Source of the DNA: Synechococcus sp. RSCCF101
Lineage (GTDB): Bacteria > Cyanobacteriota > Cyanobacteriia > PCC-6307 > Cyanobiaceae
Reading direction: 5' to 3'
NCBI RefSeq assembly: GCF_008807075.1
Contig: NZ_CP035632.1
Span: 2,108,001 to 2,172,000 of the forward strand
DNA length: 64,000 nt
Numbering within the stretch: position 1 is the stretch's first letter; every line of letters starts with the position of its first letter. A program made the translations under genes and the position numbers. A model generated the notes under the pieces. It was given only the letters and a program-made list of their open reading frames with translations, searched no databases and had not been told where the DNA came from. Of this stretch, positions 8,457-18,719 are shown in pieces.

Positions 8457-9920
8457 TTGGACAGAGCCTTGCCGCTGGAGCTCCAACCTGGCCAGCCCGT
8501 TCACTTCATCGGTGTGGCCGGAATCGGCATGTCGGCTCTGGCTCTGATCCTGGCTGACCGGGGGTACCCGGTCAGTGGCTCCGATCCCAGGGAGTCGCCG
8601 ATGCGGTCGCACCTTGAAACGGTGGGGGTGCGGGTCTTCTCCCGTCAGGACGAGAGCACGGTGGCCCAGCTGGACAGCAGCGGCCTGAATCCACTGGTGG
8701 TCTGCAGCACCGCCATTCCCGAGAGCAATCCGGAACTGAAGGCCGCGAGGACTCGTGGCTGGCCCGTCCTGCACCGTTCCGATCTGCTGGCCGCTCTGAT
8801 CGATCAGCAGCCGGCCATCGCGGTCGCCGGCAGTCACGGCAAGACCACCACGAGCACCCTGATCACGGAATTGCTGCTGGCGGCGGGCGAGGATCCCACC
8901 GCTGTGATCGGGGGGGTGGTTCCCTCCCTCGGGCGAAACGGTCGCTGCGGCCAGGGCCGCCTGCTGGTGGCCGAGGCCGATGAATCGGACGGCACCCTGG
9001 TGAAATTCGCGCCGGAGCTGGGCGTGATCACCAATCTCGAGCTGGACCACACGGATCACTATCACGATCTGGACGCGCTGGTGGCGACGGTGTCCCGCTT
9101 CGCCGGCAACTGCCGGTCCGTGCTGGCCAATCACGACTGCGCCGTGCTGCGCCGGCACCTCAGGGCCCAGAGCTGGTGGTCGGTGGAGCACGCCGATGGC
9201 GTCGCGTTCGCCGCTCTGCCGGTTCACCTCGACGGCGACCACACCATCGCGGAGTTCTACGAATCAGGCGAGCCTGTCGGCCGGCTGCGGTTGCCCCTTC
9301 CGGGACGCCACAACCTCAGCAATTCCACGGCCGCCCTGGCGGCCTGCCGGATGCAGGGTGTTCCGTTCGAGCGCCTGCGCGAGGCGATGGCGACGCTCCG
9401 ATCGCCCGGCCGACGTTTCGATCTGCGGGGAACCTGGCAGGGGCGCTTCGTGGTGGACGACTACGCCCACCATCCCAGCGAAGTCGCGGCCACGCTCGCC
9501 ATGGCACGGCTGATGGTGGAGAGCGGCAACAGCCCGCTGCCAGGCCGGCCCGAGAGACTGGTGGCGCTCTTCCAGCCGCACCGCTACAGCCGCACCCAGG
9601 ACTTCATGGAGGCCTTCGCGGAAGCGCTGCGGGCAGCGGATCTGGTGCTCCTGGCTCCCCTGTACGCCGCCGGCGAGGAGCCGAGACCCGGAATCTCGAG
9701 TGCGGCCCTGGCCAGCGCCATCGAAGCCGCCCCCCACCACCCGGACGTCCATGTGGCGGGCAGCCTGGATCAGCTGGCGGATCAGGTGGTCGCGGTCAGC
9801 CGCCCCGGGGATCTGCTGTTGGCCATGGGCGCCGGCAATGTCAACAGCCTCTGGGGGCTGCTGCAGACCCGGACGACGGACGAGCACCCCGGCTCCGATC
9901 ACCCTCCCGTCGCCGCATGA
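8457..9920 (+). CDS. murC: UDP-N-acetylmuramate-L-alanine ligase MurC
   Basis: 487 residues of the Mur ligase family. The N-terminal Rossmann-like motif [12 protein letters not shown] (about 18-29) binds UDP-MurNAc; the ATP-binding P-loop is GSHGKTTTS (125-133); the [12 protein letters not shown] region and the DDYAHHPSE motif in the C-terminal domain complete the set. MurC adds L-Ala to UDP-MurNAc, the first step of peptide-stem synthesis. No ATG fits the N-terminus: the usable starts are TTG 8457 or TTG 8469. It is followed directly by murB with an ATGA stop-start overlap, so the two are translated together. Confidence 0.95.
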   Translation: MDRALPLELQPGQPVHFIGVAGIGMSALALILADRGYPVSGSDPRESPMRSHLETVGVRVFSRQDESTVAQLDSSGLNPLVVCSTAIPESNPELKAARTRGWPVLHRSDLLAALIDQQPAIAVAGSHGKTTTSTLITELLLAAGEDPTAVIGGVVPSLGRNGRCGQGRLLVAEADESDGTLVKFAPELGVITNLELDHTDHYHDLDALVATVSRFAGNCRSVLANHDCAVLRRHLRAQSWWSVEHADGVAFAALPVHLDGDHTIAEFYESGEPVGRLRLPLPGRHNLSNSTAALAACRMQGVPFERLREAMATLRSPGRRFDLRGTWQGRFVVDDYAHHPSEVAATLAMARLMVESGNSPLPGRPERLVALFQPHRYSRTQDFMEAFAEALRAADLVLLAPLYAAGEEPRPGISSAALASAIEAAPHHPDVHVAGSLDQLADQVVAVSRPGDLLLAMGAGNVNSLWGLLQTRTTDEHPGSDHPPVAA

Positions 9921-10837
9921 CCCGCTCCCCGCTCGAGAGGGAGTCGATCCCGGCACCCGATGCAGCCCCGCAGGCGGGCATCCCCCTGGCCGGCTACACG
10001 ACCTGGCGGGTGGGCGGTCCGGCGGAATGGTTCGCCGAGCCCGCCACACTCCCCGAGCTCATCTCCCTGCTGGCGTGGGCCGTGGATCGGGGCCAGGCGG
10101 TGCACCTGATGGGGGCCGGCTCGAACCTGCTCATCCACGATGCCGGCCTGGAAGGGCTCACCCTCTGCCTGCGCCGCCTCCAGGGAGCCCGGATCGATCC
10201 GGCCACCGGTCTCATCAGCGCCCTGGCCGGTGAACCGATCCCCACCCTGGCCCGGCGGGCCGCCCGGGCCGGACTGGCCGGACTGGAGTGGTCGGTGGGC
10301 ATTCCCGGCACGGTGGGGGGCGCGGCGGTGATGAATGCCGGCGCCCAGGGGGGCTGCATCGCCGAGCGGCTGGTCGAGGTGGAGGTGATCGAGCCGTCCC
10401 GGCCGGAGACACCCCATCGCCTCAGCGCCGCGGAGCTTCGCTTCGGCTATCGCCACAGCCGCCTTCAGGAGGAGGACCTGGTGGTGCTCTCAGCCTCCTT
10501 CCAGCTCGAGCCCGGCCATGACCCGCGGCAGGTGACCGCACGGACCACGGGCAACCTGCAGCACCGCACCACCACCCAGCCGTACCACCAGCCCAGCTGC
10601 GGTTCCGTCTTCCGCAATCCCGAACCTCAGAAAGCGGGACGCCTGATCGAGGGCCTCGGCCTCAAGGGACGAAAGGTCGGCGGGGCGATGGTCTCGGACG
10701 TTCACGCCAATTTCATCGTCAACACGGGTGAGGCGACCGCCGAGGAGATCGAATCCCTGATCAGCCAGGTGCAGGCGGAGGTGCTCAGGGCCCATGGCAT
10801 CGGGCTGGTCACGGAAGTGAAGCGGCTGGGCTGGTGA
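9917..10837 (+). CDS. murB: UDP-N-acetylenolpyruvoylglucosamine reductase MurB
   Basis: 306 residues. Opens with the FAD-binding domain ([12 protein letters not shown], then [12 protein letters not shown], and [14 protein letters not shown]), followed by the substrate domain with [12 protein letters not shown], which contains the serine that donates a proton to the enol intermediate. A long open frame starts far upstream inside murC but the ATG at 9917 overlaps the murC stop codon and gives the family length. MurB reduces UDP-GlcNAc-enolpyruvate to UDP-MurNAc, just before MurC acts, so the pair makes consecutive steps. The C-terminal [11 protein letters not shown] is the typical end. It is 70 bp upstream of the YbaB-family gene. 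Confidence 0.96.
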   Translation: MTRSPLERESIPAPDAAPQAGIPLAGYTTWRVGGPAEWFAEPATLPELISLLAWAVDRGQAVHLMGAGSNLLIHDAGLEGLTLCLRRLQGARIDPATGLISALAGEPIPTLARRAARAGLAGLEWSVGIPGTVGGAAVMNAGAQGGCIAERLVEVEVIEPSRPETPHRLSAAELRFGYRHSRLQEEDLVVLSASFQLEPGHDPRQVTARTTGNLQHRTTTQPYHQPSCGSVFRNPEPQKAGRLIEGLGLKGRKVGGAMVSDVHANFIVNTGEATAEEIESLISQVQAEVLRAHGIGLVTEVKRLGW

Positions 10838-10907
10838 CCCTCCCGCCCGGTCCGGCGGGCCGGGCCGATCCGCGATCTAGGCTCTGGCCCCTGCACGGAT
10901 CAGCGTT

Positions 10908-11243
10908 ATGGCCGGTTTCGGTCTCCCCAATTTCGGTCAGCTGACCGAAGCCTTCAAGAAAGCGCAGCAGATCCAGCAGGACGCGCAGAAGCTGCAGGAG
11001 GAGCTCGACGCGATGGAGCTGGAGGGGACCAGCAGCGATGGCCGGGCCAGCATCTGGCTTTCGGGCAACCAGCAGCCCCTGAAGGTGCGCCTGGCGCCGG
11101 AACTGGTGTCGGAAGGCGCAACCGTCACCGAAGCGGCCGTGCTCGAGGCCCTGAAAGCCGCATACGACACCTCCACCAGCACGATGAAAGCGCGGATGGA
11201 GGAGCTGACCGGAGGCCTCAACCTCAACCTGCCCGGCGCCTGA
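10908..11243 (+). CDS. YbaB/EbfC-family nucleoid-associated protein
   Basis: 111 residues. The N-terminus [20 protein letters not shown], the long helix with [15 protein letters not shown], and the central [13 protein letters not shown] strand pair are characteristic of YbaB/EbfC. These small dimers bind DNA in a tweezer shape and act as nucleoid proteins; in many bacteria the gene follows dnaX/recR, but in picocyanobacteria it follows murB as here. It has a typical length and a clear ATG. Its last 20 bp overlap the convergent rsgA stop. Confidence 0.93.
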   Translation: MAGFGLPNFGQLTEAFKKAQQIQQDAQKLQEELDAMELEGTSSDGRASIWLSGNQQPLKVRLAPELVSEGATVTEAAVLEALKAAYDTSTSTMKARMEELTGGLNLNLPGA

Positions 11244-12201
11244 GGCCCGGGCGCCTGCCCCCCTCTCCCCGCCCGGCCAAACACACCTCTTCCACTGCAC
11301 GTCGGTAGAGGGGGGCACGATCCCAATCCCGGCCCACGCAGCAGCCCGGCTCGTCCAGATGCAGGCAGTCCCGGAAGCGGCAGCGGCCGGCCGAGAGTCG
11401 CGCCCGGATCTCCGGAAACAGCGCTGCCAGCTCGCCGGGCGCCTCTGGAAGCGAGGGCCTGTTGAATCCGGGTGTGTCCGCGACCAGCGCTCCGTCGCCC
11501 ACCGCCAGCAGCTCCACATGGCGGGTGGTGTGCCGTCCCCGCTCCAGGCGCCCGGAGACGGCACTGACCCGCAACCCAAGACCGGGAGTCAGCGCGTTGA
11601 GCAGGCTGCTCTTGCCCGCGCCGGAGGGGCCGCAGAGCACGGTCAGGGGTTGTGCGGCCAGCACCCGGCGATAGGCCTCCAGACCAGGACCATCGACACA
11701 GCAGAGCGGATGGGAGGCGTAGCCCCACCCGCCGATCCGGCTGCGCAGGCCGGCCACGGCATCGGGTCCGGACAGATCCGTCTTGGTCAGCACCACCGCC
11801 ACGGGCAGGCCGGTGCCCTCGGCGGTGATCAGGAAGCGACTCAGCTGATCGGGATCGAAGGCCGGCTGCTGCAGTGAGACCACCACGTGGATGTGACTGC
11901 AGTTGGCCACCGAGGGGCGGGTCAGCAGGCTGCGGCGGGATTCACGCGCCGCGATCACCGCCCGGCCGGAAGACCAGTCGATCGCCTCCACCCACACCTG
12001 ATCACCGACGACGACCCAGCGGCCGTCGCGATCGAGCCGGGAGCGCCGCACACAGAGCAGGTGATCCCGGTTTCCGGGACCCGGTCGGCGCAACCGGACC
12101 CGGCAGAACCCCCCCTGCAGGGCGATGACCCGCCCCTGGTGGCGGCCCCCTCCGGCCTCAACCGGCGGCACGCTGGATTCGCAGCCGGGTGACACCCCCA
12201 T
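11224..12201 (-). CDS. rsgA: Ribosome biogenesis GTPase RsgA (YjeQ)
   Basis: About 325 residues with the circularly permuted GTPase order: an N-terminal OB-fold (about 20-85), then G4 (TKTD) before G1 ([10 protein letters not shown]) and G3 (DTPGF). The C-terminal zinc knuckle is C-x4-C-x-H-x5-C ([14 protein letters not shown]). RsgA checks late 30S subunit maturation and releases assembly factors. The start is uncertain because the 5' end overlaps tusA by some 40 bp; ATG 12201 is used, and ATG 12216 is an alternative. It is the last gene of the minus-strand run grpE-dnaJ-tusA-rsgA. Confidence 0.93.
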   Translation of the reverse strand: MGVSPGCESSVPPVEAGGGRHQGRVIALQGGFCRVRLRRPGPGNRDHLLCVRRSRLDRDGRWVVVGDQVWVEAIDWSSGRAVIAARESRRSLLTRPSVANCSHIHVVVSLQQPAFDPDQLSRFLITAEGTGLPVAVVLTKTDLSGPDAVAGLRSRIGGWGYASHPLCCVDGPGLEAYRRVLAAQPLTVLCGPSGAGKSSLLNALTPGLGLRVSAVSGRLERGRHTTRHVELLAVGDGALVADTPGFNRPSLPEAPGELAALFPEIRARLSAGRCRFRDCLHLDEPGCCVGRDWDRAPLYRRAVEEVCLAGRGEGGRRPGLRRRAG

Positions 12202-12406
12202 GGCGGTGGGCCACATCCACCCTGTGCCCGGCGTCTCTCAGCCCCTCGCTGACCATGGCCTCGGGTTCCCCGGCATCGAGATCCACCTGAAGCCAGGACC
12301 CCGGCTCCAGGCCCTCGAGGGCAAGCCGGGTGCGGATGTAATTCACCGGGCAGGGAAGGCCCCTGAGGTCGAGGGTCTCGGAGGGCTCCAGCGCGGGATC
12401 GGTCAC
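12158..12406 (-). CDS. TusA-family sulfurtransferase-like protein
   Basis: 82 residues. TLDLRGLPCPVNYIRTRLAL contains the CPxP motif of the TusA/SirA fold with the active cysteine at residue 19. In the place of a β-strand/helix pair it has the typical QVDLDAGEPEAMVSEGLRDAGH segment. TusA relays persulfide sulfur for tRNA thiolation or molybdopterin in other bacteria; the cyanobacterial role of this paralog next to dnaJ is not established. It is 4 bp downstream of dnaJ and overlaps the start of rsgA, so it is almost certainly co-transcribed and coupled with both. Confidence 0.9.
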   Translation of the reverse strand: MTDPALEPSETLDLRGLPCPVNYIRTRLALEGLEPGSWLQVDLDAGEPEAMVSEGLRDAGHRVDVAHRHGGVTRLRIQRAAG

Positions 12407-12410
12407 GGAG

Positions 12411-13526
12411 TCAGTTGTGGTGCCCGAACAGCCCTCCGAACAGACCGCTCTTGTGGGGGTGGTCCTTGCCGGAATGGTGCCCGGCCAGCTGGCCCAGGAG
12501 ATCGCGCTCCTGGTCGTTCAGCCTGGTGGGCAGCTGGACCACGACCCGCAGCAGGTGATCGCCACGGGCCACGGGATTGCCCAGGCGGGGAATGCCCTTG
12601 CCCTGAAGGGTGAGTTGGGCCTGGGGCTGGGTGCCGGCGGGGATCTCGATCGTCTCGGGACCATCCACGGTCTCGACCTCGATCCTGTCGCCCAGGATCG
12701 CCTGCAGGTAGCTGACCTTCACCTCCGAGAGCACCGTGGTGCCATCCCTCTGCAGCCGCGGATGGGGTTTCACGGTCAGGAAGACATAGAGATCACCACT
12801 CGGGCCGCCGCGGGGGCCAGCGTTGCCCTCCTGCCCGATCCTGAGACGGGTGCCGGAATCGACTCCGGCAGGGATGGTGATGCGGAGCTTCTTGCGCACC
12901 TGCTGAAGCCCCTGACCGCCGCAGGCGTCACAGGGATCGGCGATCACCTGGCCGCTGCCGCCGCAGGTGGGGCAGGGAGCCACCTGGGTGAAATTGCCGA
13001 AGGGTGTGCGGGTGGAGCGGCGCACCTGGCCGCTGCCGCCACAGGTGCTGCAGGTGGTAGGTCCACTGCCCGACTTCGCTCCAGTGCCCTTGCAGGTGCT
13101 GCAGGTCTCGAGGTGCCGGATCTGCACATCCCGTTCGCCGCCGAAGACGGCATCCTCGAAGTCCAGAGTGAGGTCGAGCCGAAGGTCCTCGCCCTGCTGA
13201 GGTCCGCGTCGGCGTGGTCCCTGCGCCGCTCCGCCGAACCCGCTGAAGAAGGTCTCGAACAAGTCGGCGAAGCCGCCCATGTCGCCCATGTCGGGCATCC
13301 CGGCCGCTCCCGACACACCGGCCTCGCCGAACTGGTCGTAGCGAGCACGCGTCTGGGGATCGCTGAGGACCTCGTAAGCCCGTCCGATCTCCTTGAACCG
13401 ATCCTCGGCCCCAGGGTCCTTGTTGACGTCAGGGTGGTACTGACGCGCAAGCCGGCGATAGGCCCGCTTCAGGGTCTCACCGTCAGCGTCACGGCTGACC
13501 CCGAGCAGGTCGTAGTAATCCGCCAT
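12411..13526 (-). CDS. dnaJ: Chaperone protein DnaJ (type I, full length)
   Basis: 371 residues with every type I element: J-domain (1-68) with HPD at 31-33; Gly/Met/Phe-rich linker (about 70-108); a zinc domain with four CxxCxGxG motifs between residues 142 and 206; and two β-rich C-terminal domains, ending in a His/Gly-rich tail [12 protein letters not shown]...HHN. It stimulates DnaK ATPase and delivers substrates. It lies between grpE (75 bp upstream) and tusA. The matching dnaK gene is 45 kb away in this window. Confidence 0.97.
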   Translation of the reverse strand: MADYYDLLGVSRDADGETLKRAYRRLARQYHPDVNKDPGAEDRFKEIGRAYEVLSDPQTRARYDQFGEAGVSGAAGMPDMGDMGGFADLFETFFSGFGGAAQGPRRRGPQQGEDLRLDLTLDFEDAVFGGERDVQIRHLETCSTCKGTGAKSGSGPTTCSTCGGSGQVRRSTRTPFGNFTQVAPCPTCGGSGQVIADPCDACGGQGLQQVRKKLRITIPAGVDSGTRLRIGQEGNAGPRGGPSGDLYVFLTVKPHPRLQRDGTTVLSEVKVSYLQAILGDRIEVETVDGPETIEIPAGTQPQAQLTLQGKGIPRLGNPVARGDHLLRVVVQLPTRLNDQERDLLGQLAGHHSGKDHPHKSGLFGGLFGHHN

Positions 13527-13601
13527 CGTGAGGCTTGAATGGATGAACGGTAGGGAAGGGTCTCCAGATCAGGGGAGGAGGGAGAACCGAATCCGGCTCG
13601 C

Positions 13602-14336
13602 TCAGCCCGCAGGCTCCTCGGCATCCGTGGACGGCGCGTCCGGGGCGGGACCCGGACCCATGGACACCTTCACCAGGGCGTGGCGCAGAACGCGTTCATT
13701 GAGCTGGTAGCCCCGCTGCAGTTCGGCGGTGATCACGTCCTCGGGATGTTCGTCGCTCTCCTCCCGCATCACGGCTTCGTGGAGGGTCGGATCAAAGGTC
13801 TCACCCTCGACACGCATCACCGAGACACCGAACTTCCGCAGCACATCGACCAGCTGCTTGTAGAGACCCTGGTAGCTGCGGTGCAGGCCCTGGGCTTCTT
13901 CGTTCTGGGGATCCAGCTGCTGGCGGGCTCTCTCGAAGTTGTCGACCACCGGCAGGATCTCCGCCAGCGTGGTGCAGGTGAGCTGCAGACGCTGATCCTC
14001 CTGATCGCGCTGCTGGCGCTTGCGGAAGTTGTCGAAGTCCGCCGCGATCCGCACGTACTGGCTGTTCAGGGCCTCGTGTTCCCGGCTGAGGCTCTCCAGT
14101 CGGGCCTCAAGCTCACGGACCCGATCCGCGGCGGCATCCGGACCGGTGGTGTCCCCGATCCCCGGTGAAACGGGGGGTTCGGTAGCAGATCCATCCTCCC
14201 CCTGATCGCCGCCGGCATCGGCGACGTCCGAGGGCTGGGCGCCAGCGGCCTGTGGGTCTCCCGCCGGGTGCTCCATCCCGTCACGGGCGGGGTCGGTCTC
14301 CGGTCGCTCTGGTGTGACGGGAGTCTCTCCGCTCAT
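13602..14336 (-). CDS. grpE: Nucleotide exchange factor GrpE
   Basis: 244 residues from the ATG at 14336 (an ATG further upstream adds seven residues in the pilB promoter gap). The first ~75 residues are acidic, low-complexity and disordered; then a long coiled coil (about 77-140, [32 protein letters not shown]) and the C-terminal β-domain with [14 protein letters not shown] and [19 protein letters not shown], the DnaK-contacting signature. It exchanges ADP for ATP on DnaK. It is the first gene of the run with dnaJ, tusA and rsgA, and is divergent from pilB with 97 bp between starts. No CIRCE operator is visible in that gap. Confidence 0.96.
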   Translation of the reverse strand: MSGETPVTPERPETDPARDGMEHPAGDPQAAGAQPSDVADAGGDQGEDGSATEPPVSPGIGDTTGPDAAADRVRELEARLESLSREHEALNSQYVRIAADFDNFRKRQQRDQEDQRLQLTCTTLAEILPVVDNFERARQQLDPQNEEAQGLHRSYQGLYKQLVDVLRKFGVSVMRVEGETFDPTLHEAVMREESDEHPEDVITAELQRGYQLNERVLRHALVKVSMGPGPAPDAPSTDAEEPAG

Positions 14337-14433
14337 GGCTGAACTGGTCCAACACAACTAGACATGTTGAACGGCTGCGGTTCCCTCTCACAAGCGGGGA
14401 AGGCCGCACCTCGCTTCATGCATCGCGCTCGCC

Positions 14434-16263
14434 ATGACTCTCGCCCCAGCCAGGCCCGTCCCCGACGCCATCGCTCCCGAGCAGCAGCGGCTTGAGGTGG
14501 AACTGCTGCTGCAGCGGCGGGTGCTGCAACCGGATGAGCTCATGGGCTGGCCGGAGGCGGCGAGCACCGAGCCGACTCTGCCGCTGCAACGCTGGCGGGA
14601 GCTGGGGGGTCTTCCGGTCTTCAGGGAGGGCACCCTGCTCCATCTGGCAATCCCCACCGGATGGGGAGAGGACGAGCAGTCCGCGCTGATGGGTGCCGTG
14701 CAGGAGCTGGGTCTGGAGGCCAGGCTCCATCTCGCTCTGTCCGATGACATCGAGGAGGCCTGGGCCTTGGCTGAGGCGCAGGGCGACGCAGCGACACCGA
14801 CGGAGAAGCACGAGACCGAGGCCGAGGCACCGGTGGATCTGCTGTCCGAAGAGGTCCTGAAAGGATTTGAGATCCAGGGCGCACTCGAGGAGGACAGCGA
14901 GACCGGCGACGCGCCGGACCTCGAGGTGAGCCTGCGGGACACGAACAGTTCACCCGTGATCACCCTGGTGGATCGGATCCTGATGCAGGCCCTGAGCATG
15001 GGGGCCAGCGACATCCATGTGGAACCGCAGCGCAAGGGGCTCCAGATCCGCTTCAGGCAGGACGGGGTACTCCAGCTCCAGAAGAATCCGCTGCCCCCGC
15101 GGCTGATTCCAGCGGTCACGTCCCGGTTCAAGATCATGGCCGACCTGGACATCGCGGAGCGCCGGGTCCCCCAGGACGGGCGGATACGGCGGGTGTTCAA
15201 GGGACGACCGATTGACTTCCGTGTCAACACCCTTCCCAGCCGCTTCGGGGAGAAGGTGGTGCTGCGTCTCCTGGACAGCAGTGCCACCCAGCTCGGTCTC
15301 GACCGGCTTGTAACAGACCAGAGGGCACTCGGTCTGGTGCGGGACATGGGATCCAAACCGTTCGGCATCATTCTCGTGACGGGCCCAACCGGCTCTGGTA
15401 AGTCAACAACTCTGTATTCCCTGCTGGCCGAGCGCAACGATCCGGGCATCAACATCTCCACCGTGGAGGATCCGATTGAATACACCCTCCCGGGAATCAC
15501 TCAGACCCAGGTGAACCGTGAAAAGGGTCTTGACTTCTCTACAGCCCTGCGGGCTTTCATGCGTCAAGATCCCGATGTGCTCCTGGTTGGAGAAACACGC
15601 GATCTGGAGACAGCGAAGACGGCCATCGAAGCCGCCCTCACCGGTCACCTGGTGCTGACCACACTCCACTGCAATGACGCGCCCAGCGCGATCGCTCGTC
15701 TCGATGAGATGGGCGTTGAGCCCTTCATGGTGAGCGCTTCCCTGCTGGGCATCATTTCCCAGCGTCTTCTCCGTCGTGTGTGTCCCGCCTGCAGAGAGCC
15801 CTACGAGCCGGGCCAGGAGGATCTCGGACGTTTCGGGCTGATGGCGTCATCCGAAGCTCATGTGACGTTCTACCGGGCGCGCAAGGGCGAAGGCCTTGAC
15901 GGAACCGTCTGCCCCCGCTGCGGCGGCAGCGGCTATAAGGGCCGCGTTGGGGTCTACGAGGTCCTGGTGATGAACGAGACCCTCGCCTCGGCCGTGTCGA
16001 AGGGAGCTCCGACGGAGACCATCCGGCGACTGGCTCTCGAAGCCGGCATGAAGAGCCTGCTCGGCTATGGCCTTGATCTGGTCCGGGAAGGGCACACCAC
16101 GCTGGAGGAGGTGGAACGGATGCTGCTCACCGACACCGGTCTGGAATCGGAGCGTCGAGCCCGCGCCCTCAACACCCAGACCTGTGAGGGCTGCGGAGCA
16201 GGGCTGGCCGACGAGTGGCTGGACTGCCCGTACTGCCTCACGCCCCGCACCATGCCGGAGTGA
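14434..16263 (+). CDS. pilB: Type IV pilus extension ATPase PilB
   Basis: 609 residues of the GspE/PilB secretion ATPase family. The N-terminal MshEN-like region is divergent and acidic; the N2 domain begins near ASDIHVEPQ (191-199); the Walker A box is GPTGSGKST (317-325); the Asp box, Walker B (DPDVLLVGETRD) and His box (LTGHLVLTTLH) follow. A CxxC pair with CPAC and CPRCGG forms the tetracysteine zinc site typical of PilB. The last 15 residues carry a second CEGCG/CPYC pair, which looks like an added zinc ribbon. It powers pilus polymerisation, used for twitching motility and DNA uptake. pilT follows 92 bp downstream. Confidence 0.95.
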   Translation: MTLAPARPVPDAIAPEQQRLEVELLLQRRVLQPDELMGWPEAASTEPTLPLQRWRELGGLPVFREGTLLHLAIPTGWGEDEQSALMGAVQELGLEARLHLALSDDIEEAWALAEAQGDAATPTEKHETEAEAPVDLLSEEVLKGFEIQGALEEDSETGDAPDLEVSLRDTNSSPVITLVDRILMQALSMGASDIHVEPQRKGLQIRFRQDGVLQLQKNPLPPRLIPAVTSRFKIMADLDIAERRVPQDGRIRRVFKGRPIDFRVNTLPSRFGEKVVLRLLDSSATQLGLDRLVTDQRALGLVRDMGSKPFGIILVTGPTGSGKSTTLYSLLAERNDPGINISTVEDPIEYTLPGITQTQVNREKGLDFSTALRAFMRQDPDVLLVGETRDLETAKTAIEAALTGHLVLTTLHCNDAPSAIARLDEMGVEPFMVSASLLGIISQRLLRRVCPACREPYEPGQEDLGRFGLMASSEAHVTFYRARKGEGLDGTVCPRCGGSGYKGRVGVYEVLVMNETLASAVSKGAPTETIRRLALEAGMKSLLGYGLDLVREGHTTLEEVERMLLTDTGLESERRARALNTQTCEGCGAGLADEWLDCPYCLTPRTMPE

Positions 16264-16355
16264 TGACGACCGCCCGGGCGGCTTCAGGCCTATTGCCCAG
16301 TACCGCCGCGACTTTCAGAATCGTGCTCACGACCCTGATCCAGCGCTGACCCTCC

Positions 16356-17429
16356 ATGGACTTGATGATTGAGGACCTCATGGAGCAGCTCGTGGAGGGC
16401 GGGGGCAGTGACCTGCACCTGGCGGCCGGCCAGCCTCCCTATGGACGCTTCAGCGGGGAGCTGAGGCCGATGCTTGAGGAACCTCTGACCGAGGAGAACT
16501 GCAACCGACTCATCTTTTCGATCCTCAACAACGCCCAGCGCAAACAGCTGGAGCAGACATGGGAGCTGGACTGCTCATACGGTCTCAAGGGCATCTCCCG
16601 CTTCCGGGTCAACGTCTACCGCCAGAGGGGCAGCTACGCCTCCTGCCTGCGGGCGCTCGGCAGCAAGGTGCCCAGCCTGAAGGTGCTTGGTCTGCCGGAC
16701 GTGGTGGAGGCCGTGAGCCATTCACCCAAGGGACTGGTATTGGTCACCGGACCAACCGGATCCGGGAAGACAACCACGTTGGCCGCTCTGCTCCAACACA
16801 TCAACGAGTCCAGAGCAGAGCACATTCTCACCATTGAGGATCCGATCGAATTCGTCTACGCCAGCGATAAGAGTCTGATTCATCAGCGAGAGCTGAATGA
16901 GGATACACGCTCCTTCGCCAATGCATTGAGGGCTGCGCTGCGTGAAGATCCAGATGTGATTCTAATCGGGGAGATGCGAGATCTGGAGACCATTCAGTTG
17001 GCCATCCGTGCCGCAGAGACCGGCCACCTCGTCTTTGGCACATTGCACACCAGCTCGGCAGCCCAGACGGTGGATCGCATCGTGGATGTCTTCCCACCTG
17101 AACAGCAGACCCAGATCCGTGTGCAACTCAGTGGCAGTCTTGTGGGGGTCTTCTCCCAAACGCTCTGCAAGCGCTCCAACCCCAAGCCAGGTCAGTATGG
17201 CCGGGTCATGGCTCAGGAAATCATGGTGAACACTCCGGCCATCGCCAACCTGATCCGCGAAGGAAAAACGGCTCAGCTGTATTCCCAGATTCAGACCGGT
17301 GGTCAACACGGCATGCAAACCCTTGAACGCGCCCTCGCCAACCTGGCGATGAATGGGGAGATCACACTGGAGGAAGCCAAGTCGCGGTCCAGCAAACCCG
17401 AGGAGCTCAAGCGACTCGTGAGCGCCTGA
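16356..17429 (+). CDS. pilT: Type IV pilus retraction ATPase PilT
   Basis: 357 residues, the usual PilT length. The N-terminal PAS-like domain opens with MDLMIEDLMEQLVEGGGSDLHL; Walker A is GPTGSGKTTT (132-141); the Asp box region HILTIEDPIEFVY, Walker B DPDVILIGEMRD, and the His box AETGHLVFGTLHT follow. The AIRAAETGHL signature separates PilT from PilB. It disassembles pili and provides retraction force. It lies between pilB and pilC on the same strand in the order pilB-pilT-pilC that cyanobacteria share. The middle of the gene uses more A/T-ending codons than its neighbours. Confidence 0.96.
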   Translation: MDLMIEDLMEQLVEGGGSDLHLAAGQPPYGRFSGELRPMLEEPLTEENCNRLIFSILNNAQRKQLEQTWELDCSYGLKGISRFRVNVYRQRGSYASCLRALGSKVPSLKVLGLPDVVEAVSHSPKGLVLVTGPTGSGKTTTLAALLQHINESRAEHILTIEDPIEFVYASDKSLIHQRELNEDTRSFANALRAALREDPDVILIGEMRDLETIQLAIRAAETGHLVFGTLHTSSAAQTVDRIVDVFPPEQQTQIRVQLSGSLVGVFSQTLCKRSNPKPGQYGRVMAQEIMVNTPAIANLIREGKTAQLYSQIQTGGQHGMQTLERALANLAMNGEITLEEAKSRSSKPEELKRLVSA

Positions 17430-17452
17430 GTCCCTCATCATCAGCCACTGCC

Positions 17453-18718
17453 ATGGCCTCTTTCATCGCCACGTACACCGCCAGGGGCAAGGAACAGACT
17501 CTCACCCTCAGGGCAAACGATGTAACTGCAGCCCGCCGCAGGCTACGGCGGCGCGGCATTCGGCCAACAACTCTGGTGAAACAGAGCAAGGAGGCCGTCC
17601 GCACGGGGGCCGCTAGCGGGGGCCTGGCCAACCTGCAGAGTTTGAGCAAACTCAACATCGGACGCTATTTCGAAGCAGCTCCAGATGTGAAGGATCGGGC
17701 ACTGTTCGCCAGCAAGCTCTCCGCTCTGGTGGACGCCGGCGTTCCCATCGTGCGGGGGATCGATCTGATGGCCAAGCAACAGAAGAAGCCCCTGTTCCGT
17801 CGTGCTCTGGAGCAGGTGAGCCTGGTCGTCAACGAAGGGGGTAGCCTCGGGGAGGCCTTTCGCCAGTGGCCCAAGGTGTTCGACAGGCTCACTCTGGCCA
17901 TGGTGGAGGCGGGAGAGGCCGGCGGTGTTCTGGATGAAACCCTGGCCCGCCTGTCCAAGCTTCTCGAGGAGAATGCACGCATCCAGAATCAAATCAAAGG
18001 CGCATTGGGTTATCCAACAACAGTCTTTGGTCTGGCAGTGCTCGTTTTCCTTGGAATGACGATGTTTGTGATTCCTACTTTCGGTGAGATCTTCGATTCG
18101 CTGGATGCGGAACTACCGGCATTCACCCAATTCATGCTTGATCTTAGCGCATTACTTAGATCAGCCTTTCTTGTGGTGATTATTGGCCTCCTTATTCTTG
18201 CTGCAGCACTTTTTCGAGGTTACTACAACACTCCCCATGGGAAACGAGTCGTTGATCGCATTGTTCTCAAACTCCCCCTGTTCGGAGACCTCATTCAGAA
18301 AGCCGCAACAGCTCAATTCTGTCGTATCTTCAGTGCCTTGACTCGGGCCGGGGTTCCGATCCTCTACTCACTCGAGATTGCTGCAGATACCGCTGGGAAC
18401 GCCATCATCTCCGACGCCATCCTTTCGTCCCGAGAAATGATCCAAGAGGGTGTGCTACTCAGCCGCGCTCTTGTGGAGCAGGGTCAAGTCTTTCCCGAAA
18501 TGGCTCTGGGGATGCTCGGCATCGGCGAGGAGACGGGAGAGATGGATGCCATGCTCTCAAAGGTTGCAGACTTCTACGAGGACGAGGTCTCAGCAGCCGT
18601 GAAACTGCTCACCTCCATGCTGGAACCGGCCATGATCGTTTTGGTCGGCGGCATTGTGGGAGCGTTGTTGCTGTCGATGTACCTACCGATGTTTGCAGTG
18701 TTCAACGAAATCGGCTGA
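17453..18718 (+). CDS. pilC: Type IV pilus inner-membrane platform protein PilC
   Basis: 421 residues of the GspF/PilC family: two repeated cytoplasmic helical domains (about 75-190 and 275-385), each with the F-ALxxAGVPI signature (FASKLSALVDAGVPIV; FSALTRAGVPIL), separated by membrane helices near 185-205 and 235-255 and closed by a C-terminal helix near 385-410. The protein couples the PilB/PilT motors to the pilus base. It starts 23 bp after pilT. The stretch from about 17,990 to 18,330 is strikingly AT-rich for this genome. It ends 1 bp before the convergent flavoprotein gene. Confidence 0.95.
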   Translation: MASFIATYTARGKEQTLTLRANDVTAARRRLRRRGIRPTTLVKQSKEAVRTGAASGGLANLQSLSKLNIGRYFEAAPDVKDRALFASKLSALVDAGVPIVRGIDLMAKQQKKPLFRRALEQVSLVVNEGGSLGEAFRQWPKVFDRLTLAMVEAGEAGGVLDETLARLSKLLEENARIQNQIKGALGYPTTVFGLAVLVFLGMTMFVIPTFGEIFDSLDAELPAFTQFMLDLSALLRSAFLVVIIGLLILAAALFRGYYNTPHGKRVVDRIVLKLPLFGDLIQKAATAQFCRIFSALTRAGVPILYSLEIAADTAGNAIISDAILSSREMIQEGVLLSRALVEQGQVFPEMALGMLGIGEETGEMDAMLSKVADFYEDEVSAAVKLLTSMLEPAMIVLVGGIVGALLLSMYLPMFAVFNEIG

Positions 18719-18719
18719 T

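Noticed and set aside
9176-9916. An N-terminal extension of murB reaching into murC
   Set aside because: The extension has no similarity to MurB and the ATGA overlap at 9917 gives the normal length.
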